A stretch of 64,000 bases of DNA from Wenyingzhuangia sp. 2_MG-2023 (GTDB lineage: Bacteria; Bacteroidota; Bacteroidia; Flavobacteriales; Flavobacteriaceae), in assembly GCF_030548295.1 (NCBI RefSeq), contig NZ_JAUOSB010000010.1, positions 1 to 64,000 on the forward strand, given 5' to 3'. How positions within the stretch are numbered: the first letter of the stretch is position 1; the number at the start of each line of letters is the position of its first letter. The translations under genes were made by a program, and so were the position numbers. Shown piece by piece: positions 35,662-45,357 of the stretch. Below the pieces are notes generated by a model that saw only the letters and a list, made by a program, of their open reading frames with translations, had not been told where the DNA came from and made no database searches.

Positions 35662-35778
35662 CGATATTAAAGGATTTTAAAATTACTTATCCTAAAAACT
35701 TAGTTTTGATTCCCTTTTTAACTTTCTATTAATTGTTATGATTGATACTTTCTGGCTTTTTTTAATAAACTCAACACT

Positions 35779-36453
35779 TTAAAACACCTGATACAAAGTA
35801 GTGACAATTTTTCCTTTATGATTTGGTAACCGCACCGATGTGAGTTCTTTTTCTTGTTTTACTTTAAAATAAAATGGAGCAACCAATACATCCAAACCAC
35901 TTTGCTTTTTAATTCGGATTCCTTGTCCAGAAATAATATCTTTATTCGGAACAAAATCACCATTTGGAATGTGTTCTGTTAAAACAACATATTGATAAGC
36001 TCTCAATTTATCCAATACACCTTGAACTTCTGCATTTGATAAATGTTGTAACACCTGTCTTACAATAGCACAATCTCCAGCTGGTAATACATCCTTGGCA
36101 ATATCTAAACAATGAAATTCTAAGTTTTCTGTCTTATACTTTTCTTTGTTGTATTTGATAAGATTTTCAACAATGTCTACTGCAATGTACTTTTGGGTAT
36201 GTGCGACCAGCTCTTTTCCAATGTTAAAATCTCCACATCCCAAATCACAAACAATCAAAGGATTTTTAAAAGAGGCTAAAAATAAAAGAACCGAATTTTT
36301 GTATGGATCAACTATTTCAGGATTATGTGATCCATCACCTGAATAAAAATCACATCCACTACCTCCCCAAAGTTTCTTTTCATAAATCTGACTCATTGCA
36401 TCTTTTGTAGGCCAAGGAGTTTTTGTTTTTTTTGTATTGGTTTTGTTGTTCAT
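35779..36453 (-). CDS. Class I SAM-dependent methyltransferase
   Basis: This 224-residue protein has the SAM-binding loop CDLGCGDFNIGK (about residues 68-79), an acidic end of strand 2 (VDIVE) and the post-I motifs typical of class I methyltransferases. The N-terminus carries a lysine-rich tail and a conserved-looking block, WGGSGCDFYSGDGSH. I do not recognise the substrate; small molecule or protein targets are both possible. It is monocistronic, preceded by a -7 box, and lies on the minus strand divergent from the M3 peptidase. Confidence 0.85.
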   Translation of the reverse strand: MNNKTNTKKTKTPWPTKDAMSQIYEKKLWGGSGCDFYSGDGSHNPEIVDPYKNSVLLFLASFKNPLIVCDLGCGDFNIGKELVAHTQKYIAVDIVENLIKYNKEKYKTENLEFHCLDIAKDVLPAGDCAIVRQVLQHLSNAEVQGVLDKLRAYQYVVLTEHIPNGDFVPNKDIISGQGIRIKKQSGLDVLVAPFYFKVKQEKELTSVRLPNHKGKIVTTLYQVF

Positions 36454-36479
36454 TATACTTTTCTATTCGTTACTCAGTA

Positions 36480-36487
36480 CAAAAATA
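36480..36487 (-). promoter_or_regulatory. Putative -7 box (TATTTTTG) of the methyltransferase gene
   Basis: An exact TAnnTTTG match on the minus strand lies 26 bases before the ATG at 36453. Confidence 0.45.
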
Positions 36488-36584
36488 CGCTTAAAAAACA
36501 ACTTCTCTTTTTTCACTTTTTACAAACCTGTTTTAAAACAGCACTAGCTCAATCAAATCATTCATTATACCTTGTTGATTTCTT

Positions 36585-36592
36585 TAATTTTG
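36585..36592 (+). promoter_or_regulatory. Putative -7 box (TAATTTTG) of the M3 peptidase gene
   Basis: An exact TAnnTTTG match lies 52 bases before the ATG at 36645. Confidence 0.45.
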
Positions 36593-36644
36593 TGCAACTT
36601 AAATCTATTTATTAATCTAAAGAAAGAAACAATTTCTCATTGGT

Positions 36645-38774
36645 ATGATCCAAAAAACACTTACCCTAATCGCTATTAGCGTGACATTAATTTGTTGTAA
36701 AAAAGAACAACAAAAACAGACAAACAACATTGTTTTACTTCAGGAATTTACCGGTCCCTACGGTGGTGTTCCTGCCTTTGATCAACTAAAAATAGATGAT
36801 GTAAAACCAGCCATGCTTTTGGGAATGGAATTGCACCTTAAAGATATTGATGCAATTGTAAACAATTCTGAACCTGCTACTTTTAAAAACACCATAGAGG
36901 CTATGGAACGTGCAGGAAAAGAATTGAAAAATACTCAAGTTTATTACGGAATTTTAAGCAGTAATATTTCAACTCCAGAATTCCGAAAGATAAAATCTGA
37001 ACTGGCTCCTATATTCTCAGATTTCAATTCCAAAATCACACAAAACTCAAAACTGTTTCATCGTATCAATACGGTGTATCAGGAATCGTTAAAAAATCCA
37101 TTTCCAGCAGATCAACAGCGCGTAATTGAATTGATCTATAAACGATTTGAAATGAATGGTGCCAAGCTTAACAATTCTAAAAAAGAAACCTACGCAAACA
37201 TCAACAAAGAATTGTCTAACTTATACACTCAATTTGCTAGTAATGTACTGCATGACGAAGAAAACTACATCACCTATTTGACCAAAGATGAATTGGGAGG
37301 TTTGTCTACAGGTTTTATAAAATCCGCAGCAAAAATTGCTGAAGACAAAGGTAAAAAAGGAAAATATGCTGTAACCAACACACGTTCTTCTATGGATCCT
37401 TTTTTAACCTATTCTACAAACAGAGTCTTACGTAAAAAAGTTTGGGAGAACTATTATTCTAGAGGAGACAATGGAGATGCTTATGACAACAATGATATTG
37501 TTGCACAAATTTTAAAATTAAGAAAGCAACGTGTGGCTCTTTTAGGACATCAAAATTATGCAGAATGGCGTTTGCAAAATAGAATGGCAAAAACTCCTGA
37601 AAATGCACTAAAATTGATGGAAGCTGTATGGCCTGCTGCCATAGCTCGTGTGTCAGAAGAAGTAAAAGACATGCAGTCATTGGCTCTTGCAACTGGCGAA
37701 AATATTACTATAGAACCGTGGGATTATAGATTTTATGCAGAAAAAGTTAGAAAATTAAAATATGATTTAGATTCTGATGAAGTGAAACAATACCTTCAAC
37801 TAGACAAGCTTGTAGAAGCCATGCATTTTGTTGCAGGAAAATTATTTCATTTTAAATTTACTCCTGTGCCAGAAAACTCAGTTCCCGTATTTCATAAAGA
37901 TGTAAAAGTTTGGGAAGTTACCCGTATTGATACCAATGAAAATATTGGACTTTGGTATTTTGATCCTTATGCAAGAGAAGGAAAACGTTCTGGTGCTTGG
38001 GCTACTACCTACAGAAGCCACACTACTTTTGATGGTAAAACAAATGTGTTAGGTTCTAACAACTCCAATTTTATAAAACCTGCTCCAGGTGAAGCTCTTT
38101 TGGTTTCTTGGGACGATGCCATTACTTGTTTTCATGAATTTGGTCATGCTTTGCACTTTTTCTCTTCCAATGTAAAATACCCTACATTGAGTAGTGGTGT
38201 TAGAGATTATACAGAGTTTCAATCTCAATTGTTAGAGCGTTGGTTGTCTACAGATTTGGTCATTCAAAACTATTTGTTACACTACCAAACAGGAAAACCT
38301 ATGTCTCCTGAATTGATTTCAAAAATTAAAAAAGCAGCAACTTTTAACAAAGGTTTTGGCACTACAGAATATTTGGCTTCTGCACTAATGGACATGAAAC
38401 TTCATTTGGCAGATCCTACTAACATTGATATTGATCAGTTTGAGCGCGAAACATTACTCTCCTTAAACATGCCTAAAGAATTGCCTATGAGACATAGAAC
38501 ACCACATTTTAATCATGTTTTTTCTGGAGAAGGTTATGCAACAGGATATTATGGTTATTTATGGGCTGATGTTTTAACCTCTGATGCTGCAGAAGCTTTT
38601 GCGAATGCCCCCAATGGTTTTTACGATGAAGAAATGGCAGAAAAATTGGTAAAATACTTATTTGCTCCTTCTAACTCTATGGATCCTGAACAAGCATATT
38701 TATTGTTTAGAGGGCAAAAAGCAACCATTGAACCTTTGATGAGAGATAGAGGTTTTCCTATTCCAAAAAAGTAA
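36645..38774 (+). CDS. M3 family metallopeptidase (peptidyl-dipeptidase Dcp-like lipoprotein)
   Basis: This 709-residue zinc peptidase belongs to the M3 family of Dcp and oligopeptidase A, which trim small peptides. The zinc site is H497-E-F-G-H501, with E524 as third ligand in DYTEF. The C-terminal FSGEGYATGYYGYLWA block, which shapes the substrate pocket, is conserved. The N-terminus is a lipoprotein signal (Cys17/18), so the enzyme acts in the periplasm. It ends at a strong bidirectional terminator. Confidence 0.93.
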   Translation: MIQKTLTLIAISVTLICCKKEQQKQTNNIVLLQEFTGPYGGVPAFDQLKIDDVKPAMLLGMELHLKDIDAIVNNSEPATFKNTIEAMERAGKELKNTQVYYGILSSNISTPEFRKIKSELAPIFSDFNSKITQNSKLFHRINTVYQESLKNPFPADQQRVIELIYKRFEMNGAKLNNSKKETYANINKELSNLYTQFASNVLHDEENYITYLTKDELGGLSTGFIKSAAKIAEDKGKKGKYAVTNTRSSMDPFLTYSTNRVLRKKVWENYYSRGDNGDAYDNNDIVAQILKLRKQRVALLGHQNYAEWRLQNRMAKTPENALKLMEAVWPAAIARVSEEVKDMQSLALATGENITIEPWDYRFYAEKVRKLKYDLDSDEVKQYLQLDKLVEAMHFVAGKLFHFKFTPVPENSVPVFHKDVKVWEVTRIDTNENIGLWYFDPYAREGKRSGAWATTYRSHTTFDGKTNVLGSNNSNFIKPAPGEALLVSWDDAITCFHEFGHALHFFSSNVKYPTLSSGVRDYTEFQSQLLERWLSTDLVIQNYLLHYQTGKPMSPELISKIKKAATFNKGFGTTEYLASALMDMKLHLADPTNIDIDQFERETLLSLNMPKELPMRHRTPHFNHVFSGEGYATGYYGYLWADVLTSDAAEAFANAPNGFYDEEMAEKLVKYLFAPSNSMDPEQAYLLFRGQKATIEPLMRDRGFPIPKK

Positions 38775-38785
38775 TCTTTAAAAAC

Positions 38786-38824
38786 AAAACACACGATTTA
38801 TACTAAATATAAATCGTGTGTTTT
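38786..38824. terminator. Bidirectional intrinsic terminator between M3 and M48-like genes
   Basis: A perfect 17-base stem (38786-38802 with 38808-38824) and a five-base loop end convergent genes. T-rich tails are present on both strands. Confidence 0.88.
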
Positions 38825-38856
38825 ACATAAAAATTAGACCGTTTATTCTTTAAAAA

Positions 38857-39495
38857 TCAGTCCATATTCCAGAACTTAGCATACATTTCTTTAAAAGCAA
38901 CTGTACTGTTGGTTTCTTTACTCAAAGCCAAATATTCATTAATGGCATTGATTCTCTCCGTCCCAGAAGGATGTGTATATGTACTTACTCCCAACAAACT
39001 TTCTAAATACTTAAAATTAGAAAGTAAACTCTCAAAATGCTCTGGTTGATGGATTTTGATCAAATAAATTGCAATCAAATCTGCCAAGTATTCTGCTTTT
39101 TTATAATCATTTGTTAGGGTTCCTTTGGGAATACTACCTTGATAGTTGAACAATTTAGCTTGAGACAAAGTAACAATATGAGCAACCTCATGAGAAAGTG
39201 CAAACAACTGCACACTTTCTTTTGATACATTTACCAAACCCATACTTATTTCTACATATCCAAAAGCAGCTCCTGCATTGATGCCTAAATCTTTTTCATC
39301 TATCACAAAGTCTGTTGGTATTACAACCTCTTTGTATTCTGCAAACAAAGGAATTACAGAAGTAGTATATAAATTGATGATTTTTTGTTCTTTGCTTAAA
39401 ATAATTTCTTCTTGGTGACTTGTCTCATCTGTTGATGAATTATTATGACAAGAAAACAGCACTAAAATAAGTGCATAATATATATGTTTATTCAT
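38857..39495 (-). CDS. M48-like metallopeptidase lipoprotein
   Basis: This 212-residue protein has a lipoprotein signal (Cys16) and a minimal zinc peptidase core. The HExxH motif reads HEVAH (residues 102-106). The downstream EYLADL supplies E135 as third ligand, followed by a THPSGTERI block, as in M48 enzymes. It is shorter than full-length HtpX/Ste24 members and lacks their membrane helices, so it is a soluble periplasmic variant. A minus-strand terminator separates it from the SusC/SusD operon, so it is transcribed independently. Substrate unknown. Confidence 0.82.
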   Translation of the reverse strand: MNKHIYYALILVLFSCHNNSSTDETSHQEEIILSKEQKIINLYTTSVIPLFAEYKEVVIPTDFVIDEKDLGINAGAAFGYVEISMGLVNVSKESVQLFALSHEVAHIVTLSQAKLFNYQGSIPKGTLTNDYKKAEYLADLIAIYLIKIHQPEHFESLLSNFKYLESLLGVSTYTHPSGTERINAINEYLALSKETNSTVAFKEMYAKFWNMD

Positions 39496-39510
39496 TCTTC
39501 ATAACGTTGG

Positions 39511-39545
39511 TAAAAAACAAACACTCTTGATGAAAGAGTGTTTGT
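39511..39545 (-). terminator. Intrinsic terminator at the end of the SusC/SusD operon
   Basis: A perfect 12-base stem (39517-39528 with 39534-39545) is followed on the minus strand by TTTTTA. It lies just after the DUF5018-type lipoprotein gene. Confidence 0.8.
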
Positions 39546-39580
39546 ACAAATAAAAAGTAAGATAAAAAGTAAACAAAAAA

Positions 39581-40645
39581 TTATTCCGCAGCGTAGTACG
39601 TAAATGTTTTATTAACAGTAGCAAATCCATCAAAGTAAGTATAAGCTGCTGTTAAAGGATATCCATCTGTATTATATTCATAAGTAACCGTATCATCTGC
39701 CAAAGTTCCTGAAATAGGATTGTTTGTATTTACCTCTTCAATTCCTACATTGATTGCAGCATAAGCAGCGGGATACATTCCTTTAAAAGGATTGTTTTTA
39801 TCATCATAAGATGCTGTAAAAACATTTGATTGAGCAGTACCTGTAATAAGCTCAATTACATTGTTATTTTCATCATACTTGTATGTCTTTATATCATCTA
39901 TTTCATCCTCATCTCCAGTATGATTTGTTCTTTCCACTCTAATTAAATTTCCTGATACTGCATCATAGTTATAAACATACGTATAAGTCAAAACATCTTC
40001 ATATTTGTAAATTCCTTTCACAATTTGTCCAGCATCATTGTACTCATATATTGTACTTCCATTTTCAGTCGTCTTTTCTGTAACCTGATTTTTATCATTG
40101 TAAACTAATGTGTAAACCACTGTAGAAATATCTCCCCAAACATCCTCTTCTTTAGAAAAAGAACTTACAAAGTTAGCTTCATTATAAGTATAAGTTGTTG
40201 TTGAGTTTTCTCCGTATAAGTCTGCCAACACATACGTTTTCAATTTAAATCCACTTCCTACTTCAGCTTTTACGTTAACAGTAACCGTGTATTCTTTAGT
40301 AGTTTCACCATCTTCAGCTGTTACCGTAAAAGTTTTAGGTTCACCGTCTACAAAAGTTATTGATTCTCCAGAAGCAGGAGAAACAGTTGCGTTTTCAGCC
40401 AATTCAATCGTTGGTACCACTGCAGTTAAGCTAGTTCCAAAAGGTACAGAAACAGTAATGTTTGTTCCTAAATCATAAGTAATATCTGTTGTTGATACGT
40501 TTTCGATAGCAATTGAAAAATCATTGATACTTGCTAAAGTTGATAATGTTGGTTCTGTAATTTCATTGTCATCATTACTTGAACAAGAAACAGTAGCTAT
40601 AGCAATTGCTATAAACATACTTAGAATTGAAATAATTTTCTTCAT
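39581..40645 (-). CDS. Lipoprotein with DUF5018-like domain and YD-type repeats
   Basis: This 354-residue lipoprotein (Cys21, TVSC) starts with a DUF5018-like beta domain (about residues 30-125), common in Bacteroidota surface proteins. It continues with tyrosine-aspartate-rich strands of the RHS/YD type (about 130-345; for example YEYNDAGQI). Such proteins are usually surface-exposed and often bind ligands. It is the last gene of the SusC/SusD operon, 85 bases after SusD, where a hairpin sits in the gap. The ligand is unknown. Confidence 0.78.
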   Translation of the reverse strand: MKKIISILSMFIAIAIATVSCSSNDDNEITEPTLSTLASINDFSIAIENVSTTDITYDLGTNITVSVPFGTSLTAVVPTIELAENATVSPASGESITFVDGEPKTFTVTAEDGETTKEYTVTVNVKAEVGSGFKLKTYVLADLYGENSTTTYTYNEANFVSSFSKEEDVWGDISTVVYTLVYNDKNQVTEKTTENGSTIYEYNDAGQIVKGIYKYEDVLTYTYVYNYDAVSGNLIRVERTNHTGDEDEIDDIKTYKYDENNNVIELITGTAQSNVFTASYDDKNNPFKGMYPAAYAAINVGIEEVNTNNPISGTLADDTVTYEYNTDGYPLTAAYTYFDGFATVNKTFTYYAAE

Positions 40646-40688
40646 AATTAAAATATTTAAGGGTTATTTTTTTATCTTTTATATTTAA

Positions 40689-40719
40689 TTATAGTCCGCA
40701 AGATAACAACGGATTATAA
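40689..40719 (-). other. Intercistronic hairpin between SusD and the DUF5018-type gene
   Basis: Ten-base arms (40689-40698 and 40710-40719) pair with one wobble around an 11-base loop. On the minus strand no T-run follows, so it is more likely an mRNA processing or stability hairpin than a terminator. Confidence 0.5.
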
Positions 40720-40730
40720 CAGGATTTCGT

Positions 40731-42047
40731 TTATAAATCTGGATTGTTAATTACAGCATCGGTTGGAAATGGAATAACGTATCTTTCATCGTTTTTGTTT
40801 AGTTGATAAACCACTCCATCAAATGTTTTTATCAATTCTGGCTGCGTAGTTCTTCTTAAATCGTTCCATCGGTGACCTTCTATGGCAAATTCTCTTCTGC
40901 GCTCTTCTAATATCTCTGTTAATAAATCATCAGAATTCAAAGCATTTACTTTGATTTTAAAATTTTCCCATCCTGCATTTGTATATCGTTTTTGAGCAAA
41001 ATTGACAAGGGTTTCTTTGGCTAAGTCTTCTTGTCCTAATTGTGCCAAAGCCTCTGCTAGATTCAAGTACAATTCTGACGTTCTGTAAGAAATTTTAAAT
41101 TTGTTATCGGCACTTTTTTTAGAGCGATACGTTCCGTCAGTATTTTTTTCAAAATAAACAGCCAAACGTAAATCTTCTGTTGGATGATAAGCTTCAATCA
41201 AATCTGTAGCAATGGTTGCATAGGTTACCATATCAAAATGAGCTACGTTTTCTAAAGCCAAAATAGATTCTACAGAATTGTATTCTGATGGCATAATGGA
41301 TACATCTGTATTCAAATCTTGTAGTTCTGAATGAATTGTCAAAGCTTCATTTATCAGATCTACTGAATTCTGCCATTCTTGCTGATACAAATACACTCGG
41401 GCTTTAAATGCTTTTACAGCCAATGTAGAAAACCTATAATTGTATCCTACCGCTTGTTTATTTGTCTGCATTAAAGCTTCTGCTTTGTCAAGATCGCTTA
41501 AAATTAAAGTATATACTTCTTCTACAGTGCTCACCGGATATTCTTTTTCAGAATCATAAACTGTTGTGATGGCTACACCTGCATCTGTACTTGCTGTGCT
41601 TTTGCTATAAGGCTTTGCATACAAATTGATCAACTCAAAATATTGCAACGCTCTTAACGCATAAGCTTCACTTATCAATTGTTGTTTTTCTAAAAGATCT
41701 CCTTCTATAACACTTTCACTATTAATAATATGATTCGCATAAAATATAGTATTGTAAACACTGGCATACGGAAAAGATGTAGTTAGAGGACTTGGGTTCA
41801 AATCATTCCAAACAAACAAATCTTCGTATTGCTCTACTCCTAATCCATCTTCTTCTAAAGACAACTCATCACCTCTGTAAGTAGTTAACACTTTGTGATT
41901 TTTTGAGATAGAATACGCAGAAGTTAAAAAGCTTCTAAATTCTTCTACCGATTTAGGAATAACTTGTCCAACTGGTTCAATGTCTAAATACTTATCACAA
42001 GAAATAAAAGTAAATGTGCTTAATAGTATGTATAGTATTTTTTTCAT
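40731..42047 (-). CDS. SusD/RagB family nutrient-binding outer-membrane lipoprotein
   Basis: This 438-residue lipoprotein (Cys17, FISC) is the SusD-like lid of a SusCD importer. Typical blocks are the CDKYLDIEPVG start, a TPR-rich helical core including ALRALQYFELINLYAKPY, and the C-terminal ILEERRREFAIEGHRWNDLRR. It closes over the SusC barrel and captures the substrate. SusC is upstream, 13 bases away. The unit lies beside a secreted protease rather than glycosidases, so peptides are the likely substrate. Confidence 0.95.
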   Translation of the reverse strand: MKKILYILLSTFTFISCDKYLDIEPVGQVIPKSVEEFRSFLTSAYSISKNHKVLTTYRGDELSLEEDGLGVEQYEDLFVWNDLNPSPLTTSFPYASVYNTIFYANHIINSESVIEGDLLEKQQLISEAYALRALQYFELINLYAKPYSKSTASTDAGVAITTVYDSEKEYPVSTVEEVYTLILSDLDKAEALMQTNKQAVGYNYRFSTLAVKAFKARVYLYQQEWQNSVDLINEALTIHSELQDLNTDVSIMPSEYNSVESILALENVAHFDMVTYATIATDLIEAYHPTEDLRLAVYFEKNTDGTYRSKKSADNKFKISYRTSELYLNLAEALAQLGQEDLAKETLVNFAQKRYTNAGWENFKIKVNALNSDDLLTEILEERRREFAIEGHRWNDLRRTTQPELIKTFDGVVYQLNKNDERYVIPFPTDAVINNPDL

Positions 42048-42060
42048 GGATTAATATTTT

Positions 42061-45000
42061 TTAAAAAGAAAGTTGAAATCCTGCTGAAACAATTTTAGGA
42101 ATAGGTTGTGCATATATACTTCCGTAAGTTTCAGGGTCAAAAAAACCGTTGTAATCTGTTCCAAAAACAAATAGATTTCTTCCTTCTACATTAAAATTTA
42201 AACTTTCTATTTTCAATTTTTTCAATTGCTTTTTTGGCAATGCATAACTTAATTTGATGCTACTTACACGGATGTAAGAAATATCCTTTATCCAGATATC
42301 TAAATCATCGTAAGTTCTTCCGTCATCAGATGAATTGTACCAATTGTAGACCAAATCTGTATCAAAACCTGGAGTTGTAAAACCAATCAATGCAGGGAAA
42401 TTACCTGTACCCGCTTTTAGAATATCCGTACTGTAATTGCTACCCGGTTGCGCTTGTGTTAAGTTGTAACTTGGAGCTGCTTTTACTGTTTGTTTGATAT
42501 TGAAATTGGTCAACACACGCAAATCAAATTGTTTGTAACTAAAACTATTTCTAAAACCTCCACTAAATTTTGGAGTTCCATCACCTGCATACGAATACAA
42601 ATTTCTATGCTCTTCTCTGGTCAACTGACTTCCGTTGGTTCCTTCTTCTAAGTTGAAAAAATCAACTGCTGAAACCTTTTTTCCATCTCTCCAAAACAAA
42701 GGCAAACCATTGCTATCCAATCCTGCTGTTTTGATGGCAAAAATGGCATTGGAACTGTATCCTTTTAACGATGGTTTAAAATCTTCTTCTCTAATTTCAA
42801 TATCTTCCACTATGTTTTTATTGTGAGAAATATTGAAACTACTGGTCCATCTAAAATTTGGAGTTTGAATGTTAGTTGTGTTGATCATCAACTCAAATCC
42901 TTTGTTGCTTACTGTTGCCCAGTTGGTATTGATAAAATTGTATCCACTTTCTAACGGAACAGATCTCAAACCAATCAAATCTGTACTTCTTCTGTAGTAA
43001 TAATCTCCTGTGATGTAAATTTTATTACGAAACAATCCTAAATCCAACCCAACGTTTGATGATACTGTTTTTTCCCATCTTAAATTTGCATTGGGTGCAG
43101 TGGTAGCTCTGATAATTTCTTCGGTAACACCTGGCAAAATTGTAGCTGTCTGATACTCACCAATTACAAAAGGAGACGTAGATTTATCTATATTTCCTTG
43201 TACTCCGTAAGAAGCTCTTAATTTTAAATCGCTAACAAAATCCAAATCAAACATAAAATCTTCGTTGTACACATTCCAAGACCCCGCAACCGACCACAAC
43301 GGCAAGTACCTATATTTTGGATTGACTCCAAACAAATTAGATCCATCGTATCTTAAACTTGTAAACACGGTGTATTTTTTATTCAACGTATAAGAAGCTG
43401 TTCCAAAAAACGATGCATATGCATTTTCGTTGTAAGTTTTTCTATAAGTATCAAACAATGAATTGGTCAATGCTCTCTCATTTGTAATCGGAATTGTTGT
43501 TAGTGTATTGGCATTAAAACCAAATCCTTTGGTATGAACTTCTGTTTTTTTGTTTCTTCTAAATTCAGTACCTACCATCAAATCCAACTCGTGAATTTTA
43601 TTGAAAGAGGTATTGTAATTTGCTGTTGTTTTCCAGTTGTATTGAAAAACATCTGCATTCCAGTTCTGGATAATCCCACCTTTTGGCATGTAATAAGCAG
43701 AACCTTCTGAAGTTACGTATTGAGATCTTTGCTCGTATTTTCGAGTATAGTAACTATTCTCATCACTCATTTTTTCAGTTTTGTCAAAATCTAACTGCAA
43801 TCCTAATTGGCTATTGATTTGTATATCTTTACTCAGTTGATATTGAACATCCATGATTGATTTTAAAGAATTAGAAACCAGTTCATAATTGGTATTTTCT
43901 CTTTCTTCCAAAACATTGTAATTCAGATTCAGGTCCGATCTTTCTACCAAATCAGGATCGTACACATAATTTCCATTTTCATCTTTCAATTTTAAATACG
44001 GATTGGCATTTCTTGAATAATATGAAGGATTGGTATAAGCATCTGCTCCCGTAATGTAAGAGAAAGTTCTGTTCTGACTACCAAACAATGCCACACCAAC
44101 TTTTAATTTATCATTGATAGAAAAATTGTCTTTTAAAGTAAGATTGTATCTTTTTTGTCCTGTTCCGATTGTTGTTCCTTTCTCATCAAAAATTCCTGTA
44201 GAAAAATAATAGTCATTTTTATCATTTCCACCAGAAATGCTCAAACTATATTGTTGGTTAATGGCCATTTGATACAGCTCATCTCCCCAATTGGTATTGG
44301 TATTTTTTAAATTGTTGATGGCATTTTGAGTTTCTGTAAAAATGCTCTCAAAACCATTGTCTCTAAAATTAGCATATTCTCCGTTTGCATTTAAAATTCT
44401 TGCTACGGCTCCTCTATCTTGTTGGTATCTTAAGTCTGACCTACCCGCTAAGTACAATTCAAAATCTACTTTTTCTGTAGAATTCATCAAATTCAACTTG
44501 CTTAAATCTGGCTTTTGGGTTACAAACATGTTAGCATTTACACGCACACGCATGCTTCCTTTTTCTCCTCTTTTACTTGTAATCACAATTACTCCGTTAG
44601 CTGCTCTTGCTCCATAAATAGAAGTTGCAGAAGCATCTTTTAACACAGTAATACTTTCTATATCTTCTGGGTTTAAACCTGCAATTGGGTACGATTGTAA
44701 ATTGTCTATATTGTCTTTATCCCTATAATCACTAGGAATGTCATTACCTTCTAACGGAATACCATCCAAAACCCACAAAGGATCTGAAGAACCATTTAAC
44801 GTAGAAGTTCCACGAATGGCAATTTTAGCAGGTGCACCAGGAGCACCGTTGGTGGATTGCACCAAAACTCCAGACATTTGTCCTGCCAACATTTGATCTA
44901 CACTAGCAACTCCTGCTTGATCAATCTCCGATACTTTTATTTTAGAGTACGAAGAGGTCATTTTTCGTTTTTCTATTTTCTGATATCCCGTCAACACAAC

Positions 45001-45354
45001 TTCCTCTAACGCTTCTGCACTTTCTTTTAAAAGAACAGAAATGGAAGTAGTATTTTTAGAAACCACAATCTTTTCCGTCTCAAAACCAATGTAAGAAACC
45101 AATATAGATTTGATGTCTTCTGCTATTTTTAATGAAAACTCTCCATCATAATTGGTGGTAGTTCCCAACATAGCACCAGCCAAAATTCCTTCGGTTTTGG
45201 TTTTATTCCCAATAATGGCAGACGACACATACACAGATGCACCTACAATTGGCATTTGCGTTGCTTGATCTATCACTTTACCTGTTATTACTTTTTGACG
45301 TTGTGCAAGAAGTAAACTGGGGATAAAAATTAATAAGTATATTAATTTTCTCAT
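42061..45354 (-). CDS. SusC/RagA family TonB-dependent outer-membrane transporter
   Basis: The 1097-residue protein has a signal peptide, an N-terminal carboxypeptidase-regulatory-like domain (about 20-115) and a plug domain (about 125-265) with the SusC signature VLKDASATSIYGARAANG. A beta barrel with a final aromatic strand (QLSF) follows. It imports the substrate held by SusD, using TonB energy. It starts three bases after the metalloprotease gene stop. The carboxypeptidase-like domain carries a 15-20 residue insert rich in Gly/Thr near residues 50-70. Confidence 0.95.
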   Translation of the reverse strand: MRKLIYLLIFIPSLLLAQRQKVITGKVIDQATQMPIVGASVYVSSAIIGNKTKTEGILAGAMLGTTTNYDGEFSLKIAEDIKSILVSYIGFETEKIVVSKNTTSISVLLKESAEALEEVVLTGYQKIEKRKMTSSYSKIKVSEIDQAGVASVDQMLAGQMSGVLVQSTNGAPGAPAKIAIRGTSTLNGSSDPLWVLDGIPLEGNDIPSDYRDKDNIDNLQSYPIAGLNPEDIESITVLKDASATSIYGARAANGVIVITSKRGEKGSMRVRVNANMFVTQKPDLSKLNLMNSTEKVDFELYLAGRSDLRYQQDRGAVARILNANGEYANFRDNGFESIFTETQNAINNLKNTNTNWGDELYQMAINQQYSLSISGGNDKNDYYFSTGIFDEKGTTIGTGQKRYNLTLKDNFSINDKLKVGVALFGSQNRTFSYITGADAYTNPSYYSRNANPYLKLKDENGNYVYDPDLVERSDLNLNYNVLEERENTNYELVSNSLKSIMDVQYQLSKDIQINSQLGLQLDFDKTEKMSDENSYYTRKYEQRSQYVTSEGSAYYMPKGGIIQNWNADVFQYNWKTTANYNTSFNKIHELDLMVGTEFRRNKKTEVHTKGFGFNANTLTTIPITNERALTNSLFDTYRKTYNENAYASFFGTASYTLNKKYTVFTSLRYDGSNLFGVNPKYRYLPLWSVAGSWNVYNEDFMFDLDFVSDLKLRASYGVQGNIDKSTSPFVIGEYQTATILPGVTEEIIRATTAPNANLRWEKTVSSNVGLDLGLFRNKIYITGDYYYRRSTDLIGLRSVPLESGYNFINTNWATVSNKGFELMINTTNIQTPNFRWTSSFNISHNKNIVEDIEIREEDFKPSLKGYSSNAIFAIKTAGLDSNGLPLFWRDGKKVSAVDFFNLEEGTNGSQLTREEHRNLYSYAGDGTPKFSGGFRNSFSYKQFDLRVLTNFNIKQTVKAAPSYNLTQAQPGSNYSTDILKAGTGNFPALIGFTTPGFDTDLVYNWYNSSDDGRTYDDLDIWIKDISYIRVSSIKLSYALPKKQLKKLKIESLNFNVEGRNLFVFGTDYNGFFDPETYGSIYAQPIPKIVSAGFQLSF

Positions 45355-45357
45355 AAT

